Below are positions 13,420 through 26,396 of a stretch of 64,000 bases of DNA, one piece after another. Source of the DNA: Geosiphon pyriformis (Eukaryota > Glomeromycota > Glomeromycetes > Archaeosporales > Geosiphonaceae); NCBI GenBank assembly GCA_016748015.1, contig JAAOMT010000258.1:706840-770839 (forward strand), written 5' to 3'. A program made the position numbers and the translations under genes. Every line of letters starts with the position of its first letter. Position 1 is the stretch's first letter. Below the pieces are notes generated by a model. That model did not search any database, was not told the DNA's origin, and saw nothing but the letters and a program-made list of their open reading frames with translations.

Positions 13420-14990
13420 AAACCATTATTACCACCAGGCATCAACATTGTCAAGATCAGGACGACCACTTTTATTCATTGATTCTTAGAATGGCGTACA
13501 GATTGTTTAGCGGTTATTTTCTGATTATGATTAGTATCCCCGTTGGGCAAAAGATGAAGTAACTATCAGTTCGTCTTTATCATTGCTTCGTGGCGTCCAA
13601 AAAGTTCTTTGCGTTGAACACTACAACCGCGAGGTGGTTCATTATAGGAAGAGCCAGAGTTTGTGAATTGACTTAGCCATGGTCTAATTCCATCATCAGC
13701 TTCCCTTTTATTTCTCCATGGTATATCAGGGCAATTTTCATTAATGTCGCTCCGTAGCCTATCTTTTTGGGATTCCCTTGCAGGCCATAGACTCCTGAGA
13801 AAAGGTTCGTTGATTAAATATCGGTTCAATGACTTCCTGACTTCCTTTATTGAATAAAAGTTACCGCCACTTGGATAGTTCCCAGCTTTATTTTCTAGTC
13901 TAGTCTCTCACGGTTTATTATTATTATTATTATTAAAATTCCAGTCTCCACCGAGGCATATTCGAGTTCCAATCACCTTTAGGACTTAATCGCTCTTTAT
14001 TAGCCCTGGGCTTATGATTATTTCCCAGGGCACATTCTTACTCCAGTCGTCACTACTCAGGTTATGATTGGAGCCCATCCGTCACCAGAAGCATCATGGA
14101 CTGATTTTGTTTCGTTTTTTGTTTTCCCAAGGTACTTTATGTGAATTCCAACCGCTCCCATCACCAACATCATTTGCACAAGGCGCTTTTTCAGTTTCCC
14201 ATGAAGCTTTCCAGGATTCCAATTATTATCACCATCTCAAAAAGGATCACTACCTCTTTCAGAAGGACAATCTCTAATCGTATGTCCTTTATGCAAACTA
14301 GTAATTAGATTTTTACTCTGATTTGTATTATAAATCGAAAAAATCAATAATTGAAATCTACCTTTGCCACTTTTAGTACAGATGATTGGACACCTTTCGA
14401 ATCACATGTATGATTTTGAGAAAAGAGGCATTAGTTACTAGTATCCGAGAGAAGGACAAGATTATTGCTTTTGACCTATATTCAGCGTAATAGTCGGGCG
14501 CTCTTCTTAATTGGATTTTCAAGTGATCAGTTTAAGAGGAATTTTTCAAAGTTTTTTGTCTTACTTTGTCCAATGATCACAAGAACCATAATTTTGGTAA
14601 GTCAAGGGAGGTACTTCTAAAAGTTAATAATGAATTTAAAAGATTTGGTTCAGGACAATCCCTAAAAGCGAGTATATAAAATAAATTAACATTGATAAAT
14701 TAATCAAAAGAAACCATTTGATACATACTTTCCAAGATGGCCTTTGGCTTTACAATTGAAGCACATAGCTTCGTGATTATCTCTTAACGGGATCTGAGGC
14801 GCCAACACCGACAGTTCGGGGAAGCCAAGAATCGCCCATTACAAGGTTGGCAAGATATCTTTCCTTTCAAGCCGATATAGGTTATTATTAGAGCTGATGT
14901 TAATTATCACTGTACGTCTAATCCAAAAAAACTTCCCAAGGCCACAATGTGAGCAATACACTTCGAGTCTCTGATGAAAACACTATTTGT
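13420..14990 (-). pseudogene. Decayed zinc-knuckle and Trp-rich repeat protein gene
   Basis: Several CX2CX4HX4C-like fragments lie on the minus strand in different frames. CSHCGLGK is near 14950, CQPCNGRFLASPNC near 14850, and CFNCKAKGHLGK near 14730, which splices across a GTATGT...TTTTAG intron to DCPEPN to make a perfect knuckle. CDHWTK is near 14580 and KGHTIRDCPSERG near 14270. Downstream comes a Trp/Asn/Pro-rich repeat: GSGWNSHKVPWENKK, DDWSKNVPWE, GGDWNFNNNNNNKP and DIPWRNKREADD, ending with DNVDAWW near 13440. Stops and frame changes separate most units, so the gene looks dead. The intact 87-codon frame at 13566-13829 is the best-preserved piece. The original was probably a nucleic-acid-binding protein with a W-rich tail; the exact family is unknown. 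Confidence 0.5.
13918..13935. repeat. (TTA)n microsatellite
   Basis: Run of TTA units, read as poly-Asn on the minus strand (the NNNNNN stretch of the Trp-rich pseudogene). It is a natural expansion-prone site. Confidence 0.7.
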
Positions 14991-15401
14991 AAAATTTTTA
15001 CCCTAAAAACCCACCTGCAGACCGATTTTCATGGTCCAATTCTGGGAAAACGAAATATATAATTAATGCATTAGTACTTAAGAGAAATGTTCCAATAATC
15101 GTTTTCAATAACTATATAGCATTGAACCAGGAACTATCCTTCAGACTAGCAGTCCCAGCTTGCATCAGCGTCGAACTAGCAGTTCATTACTGTTGGACTA
15201 AGTTCTTAACTCATTCAGGCATCAAATTAACATTATATCCCTAATAAACAAATTCAGAGAACTCTTACCCTATCTTGTTAACAGCAAAATTATGATAGAC
15301 ACCTGACGCTCAATAAATTTTGGTGCCACAAATGCATGTGAAAAGAAGATTTTTGTAAAAATTTTTCTAGTCTCATTTTTCACGGTTACGCGTCTTCAAA
15401 A

Positions 15402-18076
15402 ATGTCGAACGATAATGAACCTTACTCAGGTTACTCCGGTAAGTTTTATATTAAATGACTCAACTTCCGATCCAAAATTTCTTTCTAATAGATCCTCTTC
15501 AGTTCTCGCCTCCTACTTAAAGGACCGTGAAGCTTGGTCATTCTATGGTTTCCTAAAGTCTCACCGTAATGTTATTGTAAATTCACCACCCTTTTCAGAA
15601 AAATGGGAAGGCCTTGAGAATGCATGGGCTACTCGTTTTTTGAGGGCCGTCCAAGAAATTATTCCAAATAACTATAAGGCTTTGGGAATAAAGGTTTTAT
15701 CTTTCTATTTATAAAGATTCTTATTGCAAAATCAAATATAGCGAAAGGGGGCTCCTGAACGGTTGTCGGTCGTTCAGGGGTATTCGGTTGTCGGTCGACC
15801 CAAGTAATGATGGTTGCGCTCCTGGTCGGTTGTCGGTCGACCTTGGGTATCCGGTTGTCGGTCGGGCGCCATCATTGCGACTTGCTAAGATTTGCAAGAT
15901 CGAGAAAATCTTTCATAATTTGGTGTTTGAAGTTTTTATGTTACAGTCACAAAACGTTGTCATTCTATTGTCTTCGCAATAGGTAAAGTCTGAATGCTTA
16001 AATCAAGGGTTAAAGCTTTATTGGGATGAAATAGTGCGTGAGCGAAAAGAAGTGAGTCAAATCTTAGATGTCATTTGATTGCTCTGATTATTATAACTAA
16101 CGTAATCTATTATATAAAATAAGTTGTCGGTTGAGAACATACATGTTACTGGCAGTCTCGATCTGTTAGGTAAAGTCGGGAAGTATAATATTCAAAAATT
16201 AGGATCAAAATATCCTGAAAATCCGAAGCCAGGAGATGGTTGTCCAAAAAGGTAAGATTATTTGGGACTTATTAAATTTAAAGTTTATCCAAAGCTTTTT
16301 ACTTACACTCTGGACATGATCTTATATTTTGATGAAGCTTAGAACAACCCACATTGGGGAAAAGACGAAACACAAGCCATTGTGAGGAAGAGGTACAGAT
16401 GCATATATTTTTAGCTACAATTATTTTGTCATTTATTTATAATGAAAACTACACTTTAGAATGATCAAACTGAGCAAAACATTCTGTCAGAGACAAAACG
16501 GACGAAAACTACAATTGTGGATGATCATAAAGGCAAGACAGATATTGTGGAGGACCATACAGATGAGATCGAAGACAATGAAAATATTGAATTTGATCTC
16601 GATTCACTTATCAGGAGTCTGCAACAAGAATTAATATACGAAGTATTAAATTTTGGATTCCTTATTTTCCTGTTTTATTTTTATTAAGAGTTCTTCACAT
16701 CAAAAGTTGCGGACGTATTTACACTTCGACTGCCAGTGTCATAGTTTTACTGGCGGCCCAAGCTATTGCCTTGGATATTAATCCCAATGACTTTTTTTGT
16801 GAATTAGTGGAAAGTTGGGAATATAAACGTTTCACAAAAATTTCGTGAATATCAGCAAGAAGTTCTTAAAAAGCTTAAGACAACTAAATTAACTTGGCAT
16901 AATACATATGAAATATTGTAAGTGTTGTGAAATTTATAAGTTTGAAAATCACAATTATGCTCACATGTAAATGTAATTTCGCATTCACTTTAGGGCACTT
17001 TCATCCATTATTGTGCTTTGCCGAAGCTGTCCCTATCCAAATTATTTTACTAATGAAGAATGGCAGATGATAACTCAAACAAATCCACATACAATCCATG
17101 AACAAGTGATACCAGCCTCAGCATCAATTGCTTTACATGAGGCTGTGGTCAAACATTTGTCAGGCCAGGACAGTTATATGCATGCTGATGAAACTCCAAT
17201 GAGCAGAGCAGTTGCACGAACTTTCAATGAGTTGTAGGTTGATGTTCTTTTTATTTTAATTTATTTAATAGAATTTAGTCAACAGAATTTATTTAACATA
17301 TTCAGACGAGAAAATGTACCTGATCTTGCACCACAAAAAACTTCAGAGGATGAACATTGTTGTCAATATTTGCATCCTTATATACGTCCAATTTTTCTGA
17401 AGAAATACAAGGATTATGAAGTGCAGTTGAATCGTGCTATCAAGGGCACAAGGCAAAGACCTGATCTTTCTTGTACCGTGGATACGGTACCTTTATTAAA
17501 TTCTGAAGTTAAGCCATTAGGGTCGAGTACCCTAAAAAAGAAAAAGGATTTTGCAAAAGTTAATTTGCGAGCAAGGAAGACAATCAATCAGCTATTGACC
17601 TTGAAAGGTGGTCCAGGAAAAACAGCAATGCTCCTTAACTTTGGTCTGTTTTATTATATTGCTACCAGCTTGTTATCTTTTATTACTAAACAATTTATTG
17701 GAATTAAAGGTGATATCGTTCAAACATATTTTATGGACCTACAATTTGATGGATTATATCGATCATGGCCTTTTCTCACAACAAAATTGGTAATTGACGA
17801 GCCCAGTTTACCTTTGATTGAGTCAAATATTGCTCATTTTGTGGCCTTGGAGGTATTTCATATTTTTCTTTATATATATATCATGTATTATTCTTTATAT
17901 ATATATATCATGTTTTTTTATTTTAAAATTTTCAATAAATATCTGCCCAGAGATGTGTAGGTGAACTTGCGAAAGATTATAAAAGTCGAAGGGTTCCATT
18001 CACACCACCTTTACAAATTCGGTATATGCGTAGTATTCCAGACTCTCCACAGATCCGTAACATGTTAGGTTTATAA
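15402..18076 (+). pseudogene. PD-(D/E)XK-like multigene-family protein, probably disrupted
   Basis: I can chain exons 15402-15438, 15503-15693, 15983-16051, 16124-16251, 16338-16392 and 16460-16642 in phase. After this the frame breaks near 16735 (VFTLRLPVS, then VIVLLAAQAIALDINPNDFF in another frame) and again near 16845 (before SQKFREYQQEVLKKL). It then continues as 16994-17233, 17306-17643, 17710-17852 and 17951-18076. The N-terminus is MSNDNEPYSGYS followed by LASYLKDREAWSFYGFLKSH. The C-terminal half has a RPDLS...SEVKP pair (Asp codon near 17463, Glu/Lys codons near 17505-17513) with a following helix containing INQLL, and then a conserved-looking strand TYFMDLQFDGLYRSWPF. This order suits a PD-(D/E)XK nuclease-fold domain, inferred from motif spacing only. 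The two frame breaks argue for a pseudogene, unless unseen micro-introns or sequencing errors explain them. Confidence 0.55.
15751..15880 (+). repeat. GC-rich cluster of a 13-bp repeat with hairpins
   Basis: The word CGGTTGTCGGTCG occurs four times, starting at 15760, 15785, 15827 and 15852 (spacing 25, 42, 25). The first copy forms the loop and inner edge of a perfect 8-bp stem (CCTGAACG with CGTTCAGG). ACCCAAG at 15798 pairs with CTTGGGT at 15843, and AATGATGG at 15806 pairs with CCATCATT at 15869. The block is far more GC-rich than its surroundings. It lies inside the 289-bp intron (15694-15982) of the PD-(D/E)XK-like gene, suggesting insertion of a small mobile or structured element. Confidence 0.75.
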
Positions 18077-18681
18077 GGGATTGTATGAAGAATGTGGTTT
18101 TGATTTTTAACTATATGCCTATTTTATTGTGTTTAAAAAAATAAAATTTTTGGCAAATGGACTCATGTGTTGTACTGAATTGTGTGAAGTCAGTTTTTTG
18201 TTGAAATCAGATGTCGTCAATCTGGCTAATATATTAAGCTATTATTAGTAAATTACAAAAATAAGGTCATTTTTAAGACATTTTGGTATGAATTAATTCT
18301 CATTAAATAACTAGTTATACGGAACAAGGCAATAAAAGGCTTTAACCATTATTTAGTTTTAGACCTGTTCATTTTGAGTTCGTCTTGCTTTAATCAAAAT
18401 TAACCAAAAGGTTTATTTTTAGACTAAAGGGATAAGGGAAAATCCTTATTTTTCGATAAAAAAAAGGAGGGTCTTTGTCCCGAGGGATGTTCAAAGTTTT
18501 GGAGAGTATAGGTTTAAGATAGGATGGAATGGGAGCTATTCGGTCGTAAAGCTCAAATATATATATCGAGTTTAAAAACGATTAATTGTCGCTGTTTGGA
18601 CTAGTATTTTCTAAATAAAAACTTTAAAATGTCTGGATTAATTAAATGAAATAAATTAGACCTAGCAGTTGAAATTCCTTT
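18077..18681. other. Intergenic between convergent genes
   Basis: AT-rich spacer between the end of the PD-(D/E)XK-like gene and the stop codon of the minus-strand ArfGAP. It presumably holds both 3' ends. No coding or RNA feature seen. Confidence 0.5.
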
Positions 18682-20329
<1,648 letters not shown>

Positions 20330-21450
20330 AGTTCCTAGAGGTTGTAAAAGGCAAAAGTAGAGGTGGAGAATTTATTGGAAGAGTAAAAGATGGAAAGAAA
20401 AGGGGATTATTGAAAGGATATAATTTTTTCTACTCGAATTTCAACACTGGTTCCAATAATGCGACTACCAATCATATTCCTCTAGTCACACGATAAAACA
20501 TGATATAAATAATAAATGATGGGGTTTTTATTATTATTATTTCGGGGACCACTTACCATAACAAATCACTTTTTAATTCAAAAGAACATCGAATAAACCT
20601 TTGCCAAATTCAATTTTACCAAAAATTTCACCTTGAGTTTTTAATTATAATTATTTTCTTAACCTGAATTCCCAAAGGTTTGTTTTTCAACGATAAAATG
20701 GGCAAAATTTTTTTATATACCTTTTGTTTGAAATATATCTTATCAAATTGTACACTTGACAATATTTAAATCACACGTGATAAAAACAGCTCCATTTGAA
20801 TCTTTTTGCTAAACAAATATTCAAAATTTTATTGAAAGATTATTATCCGGCATAAATTATGAGAGTGACAATTAAAAAGTTATAATTATGAAATAAAGTG
20901 TCTTTCTTTGCATTTGATTAAGATGGCTAAACTTATTCAGAAAAACCTAGATGTTCCAAATTTTCTAGAATTATGAAAATGAGAAATATATTTACAGATA
21001 AATTTAACAATCAATTAATATAACATACATAAAATTTACGAAATAGGAACACAATTCAAAATTCGTGTCGTTATATGATCAAGTCAATTGTTCTAATTTT
21101 CGACATCAATATGATGCGAATCGAAAACTTCGCTCTAATTAATCAAACTTTCTAATTCTCGAGCTATTTTTCTCTTATAGTCAAAGAATCGCTGAAATTT
21201 ACATTTATTTAAAGAAAAATTCATAGATTAACATCACTTGGGCTTCCATAAATTTTCTTTAATTTTGCCTCTCTCTGTCCCCAACTTTTTTAACTTTGCA
21301 ATTTTTAAATCTAATCGGACTACTTTTGACGAAAATATTTAAATCTTTATATTTGTAAATAGTTTCTAAAATTTTTCACGAATTTTTTGTCTTTTCAAAC
21401 CAAAATTTTCTCTCTATTATAAATTTAAATTTTAGATCATTATTCCCCTA
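20330..21450. promoter_or_regulatory. Divergent intergenic region, ArfGAP / PB1-like gene
   Basis: 1.1-kb AT-rich spacer between two divergent start codons. It must contain both promoters. No distinct TATA or factor site can be singled out against the AT-rich background, and no open frame of note was seen. Confidence 0.45.
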
Positions 21451-22999
21451 ATGTTTTCAAATTATCCCAGATCTTTTATGATGACGAGGCAAAATGAACG
21501 TGACGAGCGGTTCTCAAATACTCAAGGATTCCCTGTTAAATATCAGCCGCAGCAAGGAACTTCAAGTTTCATGAACCAACCTATTCCTATATCACGTCCA
21601 AATCCACGTAAGTTGCATCAAATAGGTGACTACTATTGAAAATTTCTACCTAAATTTAACGAGACTTTTACCGTATACAGCTTACGCTAAACTCTATCCA
21701 AATTACAAAAATTACAACAAACCAATCCAAGATGGATCTTTCCAACAATCACTACCTCAAAAACAAATTTACCTTCCACCTCAACGCCGCCAATTCTTAA
21801 ATTCTCATCATCTCAATTCACCTTTTCATTCGAACCATCAAAGACTTTTTGTTCAACCAGACTGGAGGCTTATAGAACAAGATATTTTTGGCAATGAGTT
21901 GATCCCTGCAGCTGTCATGCCAATCAAACATGAGTACATCCCATTCAGACTGCAAGAAGTTAATTTAGGATCTCATGAAGTTTTGGGTCTTTCCAAGTAC
22001 AAAGAAGATTATGCGAATTTCCAGTATCGCTATTTAAATGGTATTATCGCTATTGAATTACCCCAGAAAACAGTAAAAATCTATATTCCATTGGAAGCGA
22101 TCCAGGAGATTCATCAAATTGGACGAGATACTTTGGTGTTGTGCTTGCATGCTGATCGCAAGCATATGGTATTTTAATTGAATACATGTATTATGTAAAT
22201 TTATGCCGTTTTTATTTTACTAACTCATTTTGCTTTTGCAGATTCAATACAAAATTTTAGATCAGAATCATGACCACCAAAAATTTCCAGTGATGATTGG
22301 TATTAGGGCTCGATTCTACGACATAATGGTTTGATTTTCTTTTTACTATCCCCTAATATATTCATTCTTTAGACCATTCCTCTACCATTCGATTCGTAGC
22401 CGACCCAAATACCCCCCGGCAAAAGGTTGACCTTATCAGAATACATGTCAACTTTGAAATCCAAAAAAGTCGCGTCTTGAAAGTCCCATCCCTAGTTTGT
22501 GTAAAAGCTCATAAATTTCATCCTCCCGGTACCATTTTTTCGGCGGGTGACGAAGTAAATTTTTCTCGAATTCTAAAATTATACTTCATCTTGTATTCTC
22601 TGCACACTAATCATTTTTCTTGATGGTTTTTTTTAGATGGCCAGCATCACGACTAATTCTACCACTGATGGCATTAATCCTAGTGGAAATCTTTTAATTA
22701 AGTTCCATTATAATGGTAAAGGTTCAGCAGCTAAGGGCGAGTCCGAAGCCGAGATTCAAGCACAAGAAGACGAAATTCGTTTATTTAGTTTCTCGCCGTC
22801 TATAAAATATGACAGTGTTAAAAAGATCATTCAACAATCCTACGACATCCCTGAAATCAAAGAAATGGCTTGTCGCGTTAACCAGAATGATGGAGTTTCG
22901 CCCGAATTGTTCGTGATTCGTAGTGAGAATGAATGGAATACAGCTCTTACACTTCATGTCCAACCTAATAAGAAATTTGAGTTGTGGTGGATTGAGTGA
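21451..22999 (+). CDS. Unknown protein with C-terminal PB1-like domain
   Basis: Five exons join in phase: 21451-21607, 21681-22168, 22242-22299, 22373-22554 and 22637-22999, giving 415 aa. The N-terminal third is disordered and rich in Gln/Asn/Pro/Tyr (for example QQSLPQKQIYLPPQRR). A folded middle region starts near LFVQPDWRLIEQDIFGNEL and continues through KVDLIRIHVNFEIQKSRVL and HKFHPPGTIFSAGDE. The last exon looks like a PB1 domain: LLIKFHY (basic first strand with Lys), IRLFSFSPSIKYDSVKKIIQ, then CRVNQNDG and LFVIRSENEWNTAL, in the position of the acidic OPCA loop, ending KKFELWWIE. PB1 domains mediate heterodimerisation in signalling and autophagy scaffolds. The PB1 call is by pattern; the middle domain is unrecognised. 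The third exon uses an internal GTATTA donor at 22300, which alone keeps the frame open. Confidence 0.7.
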
Positions 23000-24177
23000 T
23001 TTTACTTCTTCCCTTTATAGATTTTATTAATTTTTAAGATTTTTGTTATTACTATTTTCTTATAGCGATATCATTTTCACTTTTAATTTTTTCCATAGCG
23101 TGAGAGAAAGGAGAGAGTAAAAAAGTAAACTGAATTTATTATAAATTGTTAATTATAAGCTACAAAGATACAATAGGATAACTTATTGGTTTTTTCAAGT
23201 TTTGCTTAAGAATAAAAAATACTCCTTTAATCAGACATTTTTATATATTATTATCAGGCTTTGATTTCATATTATTATTTTTAAGAAAAAATAATTGCGA
23301 CTTATTTTTGTATTTTTTTAATTGCAATTATCTATATATTTAAGATAAACACCAATTTTTAATAGATTTCCTTGCCTTTTTCTTTTTTTAAACTTTACTT
23401 TTATTTAAAAAGTATTATCAAAAAACACTTATTAACAACATTTTCTACTGATTCAACTTTATTAAAAAAAAGTAGTCGGCCCTAAAAGACGTGGAAATAT
23501 ATTATTTGGATTTATGAAGTTTGACTGAAAAATAAACTTAAAGTAAATTGAGAAAGGACTAATCAATCATATATTTATTCTTGAGAACACAATTTATAGC
23601 AATCCCCATATTAGAAATGTAGGAATGGTTTTGCTGTGAGGACTACATCCATGAGAGTCAAAATTGAATTAGATTTTTGATATTCAATAATGGTTAGTCA
23701 TAATTATATTCTACTGATTAAATTAAAATATCCGTAATTAAGAAATTTGTAAAACCATTTTGACAAAAATAAAAAATCCTGTTTTTTATTAAAGTATTCC
23801 AACGATCAAAGTAAATTCTTATCAAAGAGAGAAGCAAATATCTACCTTCACCACTGGCCCTAAGAAATCGTCATATTAGATAACAATTATTTGGCCTTTG
23901 TACAAAAAACGCTCTAAAATTCTAGGTTGTGAGGTACAATTAATGTCAAGTAAAACTTTGAAACAGGCTGAATCTCACAGCTGTTTAATCCGAAAACTCT
24001 TCCCATCTCATATTTTAGTCCAGTGCTATAGAAAATTGTTGAAGGAAAGAGGTTTCGGTTGCATCGCTTTGACCATTGAAGAGTTTGTCAAACTGGATCA
24101 ACATTTTTTTTCACTAAAGTATCAATTTACATGTATTTATTATAAAGAAATTTTGGCTGCATAAGATGAGTTATATT
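23000..24177. other. AT-rich spacer with a weak open frame
   Basis: Mostly non-coding 3' flank of the PB1-like gene. An 88-codon plus-strand frame at 23898-24164 (containing LFPSHILVQCYRKLLKERGF and IEEFVKLDQHFF) has no ATG at its 5' end and no recognised family. It could be a gene fragment just upstream of the tRNA. Not called as a gene. Confidence 0.4.
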
Positions 24178-24259
24178 GACGGCGTGTCCGAGCGGTTAAG
24201 GAGTGTGACTAGAAATCACATGGGCTTTGCCCGCACAGGTTCAAATCCTGTCGCCGTCG
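24178..24259 (+). tRNA. tRNA-Ser (anticodon AGA)
   Basis: 82-nt type II tRNA without intron. The acceptor stem GACGGCG pairs with CGCCGTC, with G as discriminator base. The D-arm has GAGCGGTTAAGG. The anticodon stem-loop TGTGACTAGAAATCACA carries AGA, which reads UCU codons. A long variable arm (TGGGCTTTGCCCG) follows, then the T-arm ACAGGTTCAAATCCTGT. The long variable arm together with the AGA anticodon identifies serine. Confidence 0.96.
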
Positions 24260-24662
24260 CGAAACTATTCTAATCCGAGAGACTATTACCTATTGGTAAA
24301 AATTTTTGACATATGATGGTTTGTAATTTAAAGTTTTAAAATTATTGAAAATCTTGATAAAAAATAATTTTATATTATTTTACTATTTATATTGAAATTT
24401 TTTGTTATTTGAATTTGAAATGTATTTTTATTTATTATTTTATTTATTAAAAAATATAATTCTGATTTGCAAATTGTATAATTATAACTAATATAATTTA
24501 CGAAAAATTAAAAGTTAAAAAATAAATATGTTCAAAAATAAATTTTTTAATTCTAAATTTTTTTATTTGGGGCCCAGGCCTTCTCGCAACACACATGACC
24601 AATCAAAAGTCATTTTTGGTAATAAATTACTTAAGTAGCTCTAATTTTTTATATTTAAAGTC
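24260..24662. other. Intergenic spacer
   Basis: AT-rich sequence after the tRNA with no feature recognised. Confidence 0.5.
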
Positions 24663-24986
24663 ATGAACTTGGATTGGGGTTATGAATTTGGTCTTGCAGA
24701 AAATGCTGGCGTTAAGTCTGAAAATAAAAATAAAATGTCAAACTATTTATTTAAAGCGAAGAAAAACTTACGAGACATGTTACGATCACTTGATTACCTT
24801 CCTGATAGAGGCAATTCCTCAATTATTGATATGGCCAGAATGCAAAGCACTTCTAGCTTTTGTGTAAGTATTGTTTTTAAAAACAAGTTATGACAATGTT
24901 GTTATTAGATTCCACCCGGTGCGGGTAGGCTCCTTTACTATTCCGCTAACATTCACCGAGTTTCATCATTCTGCGCGTTCGGATAG
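24663..24986 (+). CDS. Possible small two-exon protein, unknown
   Basis: Tentative. An ATG at 24663 opens a 67-codon frame (MNLDWGYEFGLAENAGVKS..., with SLDYLPDRGNSSIIDMARMQ) that ends at a good GTAAGT donor (exon 24663-24863). A short 45-nt intron to an AG at 24908 would continue in phase as IPPGAGRLLYYSANIHRVSS and stop at 24986, total about 92 aa. No family recognised. The intron is short for this genome, so it may equally be a fragment of a decayed gene or a transposon relic. Confidence 0.25.
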
Positions 24987-25540
24987 GTCTTTTTTTTTAC
25001 TGTATTTGCTACTTAGTTTCTGAAATAACTTCAACTTTATTGGTCCCAACATCAAACCATAATCAATGGACGCCCTCAAAAGGCAAAACAAAACAGCAAT
25101 CTATTTTACAATAAAATTTATAATAAAAATATATATATATAACAACGCATTTATTTTTAATTTAAAAACTAATTTTTGCTTTATCTTATGAAATTTGAGC
25201 CATACAACTTAAAAATTCTCTCTAGTCAGCAAAAGTTTTAGAAATGGTAAATTACAAGCTCAAAGAATTCTATCTTATTCTACTTTTCCTACTTTAAACT
25301 GACTCATCAATTTAACAGTCTCAGCTCCTAAGGCCTCTCTCTACTGTTCTATATAAGTGTGGGCAGTTCAGCTTGTCTAAAGTCATTTTGTAAGCTTCTG
25401 ATTCCATCTGCCACGGTTCATGTCTTTGACATAGTGTCGCTATGTTCATAATGATTCTCGAGTTTTTATGGGAAAATCATTAGTTCAACTCTCTCATTTG
25501 TAGAGGAAGTTGTCCTTCCTTTCCTTTTGAGAATTGTCAG
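24987..25540. other. Upstream region of bL12m, first exon not resolved
   Basis: This stretch should hold the promoter and the mitochondrial-targeting start of the bL12m gene. One possibility is a 15-nt exon at 25468-25482 (MGKSL) with a 58-nt intron ending at CAG 25540; other starts cannot be excluded. In another frame a basic hydrophobic run [16 protein letters not shown] (about 25522-25570) resembles a presequence but is out of frame with the domain. Confidence 0.35.
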
Positions 25541-26252
25541 TTTAAAATCGAGAAGCAATCGTATCATTACGCCACTGAAGCTATCGCAAAATCGAAAGAA
25601 AGGTTACCAACCCCAGGGTCACCTGTTGCTAAAACTGGATCGAAAATCACGAAAATTGTTGATCAAATCGCTTCCTTGACCTTACTGGAGACGGCTGATC
25701 TTGTTCAAGAACTGAAGGCATTTAATCAAAATCTAAAATTATTTTCAAGTCATACTCTAATCCATTTTTATTATATTAGACCCGCCTCAATATTCAAGAT
25801 ATATTAATGCCAGTAGGCAACATTTCTAACGCAACATCAGCTCCCACAACAGCTGCGCCTGTAGTCGAGGTTTGTGATTTTTAATTATTATCAACATAAT
25901 GTTTTTTTGAGCAACTTATACAGAATATTATTACTTGATAGGAAGAAAAAACCCCAGAGAAAACCGAGTTCAAAGTGAAATTAGAGAAGTATGATGCTGC
26001 TGCTAAAACTAAAATAATTCGAGAAATTAAAAATATAATCACGGGAATGAATTTAGTAGAGGTAAGAAATAATATAATTTCTTACTAAAGAATGAATATA
26101 TTTCACCGCATAAAATGATTGACATCGTCTTTTAGGCTAAGAAATTTGTAGAGGGAGCGCCAAAAGTAATCAAAGAAAGTGCAAGTAAAGAAGAAGCAGA
26201 AAAAATCAAAAAAACGATTGAGGCACTTGGTGGCTTTGTTGTATTAGAATGA
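25541..26252 (+). CDS. MRPL12: Mitochondrial ribosomal protein bL12m (L7/L12)
   Basis: Stalk protein of the mitochondrial large ribosomal subunit, recruiting translation factors. Exons 25541-25717, 25780-25869, 25942-26061 and 26136-26252 are in phase; the 5' start lies further upstream and is unresolved. [16 protein letters not shown] resembles the processed N-terminus of fungal L12. The dimerisation domain is [20 protein letters not shown] plus [11 protein letters not shown]. It is followed by an Ala/Thr/Pro hinge ([18 protein letters not shown]) and the factor-binding C-terminal domain, with [39 protein letters not shown] and [20 protein letters not shown] as its end. The first intron appears to use a GC donor (AAG then GCATTT), since no GT keeps the frame. 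It lies tail to tail with RhoGDI, 144 bp apart. Confidence 0.93.
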
Positions 26253-26396
26253 TTGGATGAAAAAAATTACAAGGTTCGTGATGACTTTAATTTTTTTCCA
26301 AGTGATAATTAACTAATTTAACAAAATTGAGAATTAAATACAATTATGATTTCTTATTTTTTTCTTGGTTAGCAGTCAGAGTTGATTGTTCGAAAT

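Noticed and set aside
15751-15880. Possible CRISPR array
   Set aside because: Only four 13-bp copies with unequal spacing in a eukaryotic intron; no cas genes; the repeats overlap hairpins.
22300-22400. Apparent frameshift in the PB1-like gene
   Set aside because: Choosing the GTATTA donor at 22300 instead of the later GT restores one open frame, so no frameshift is needed.
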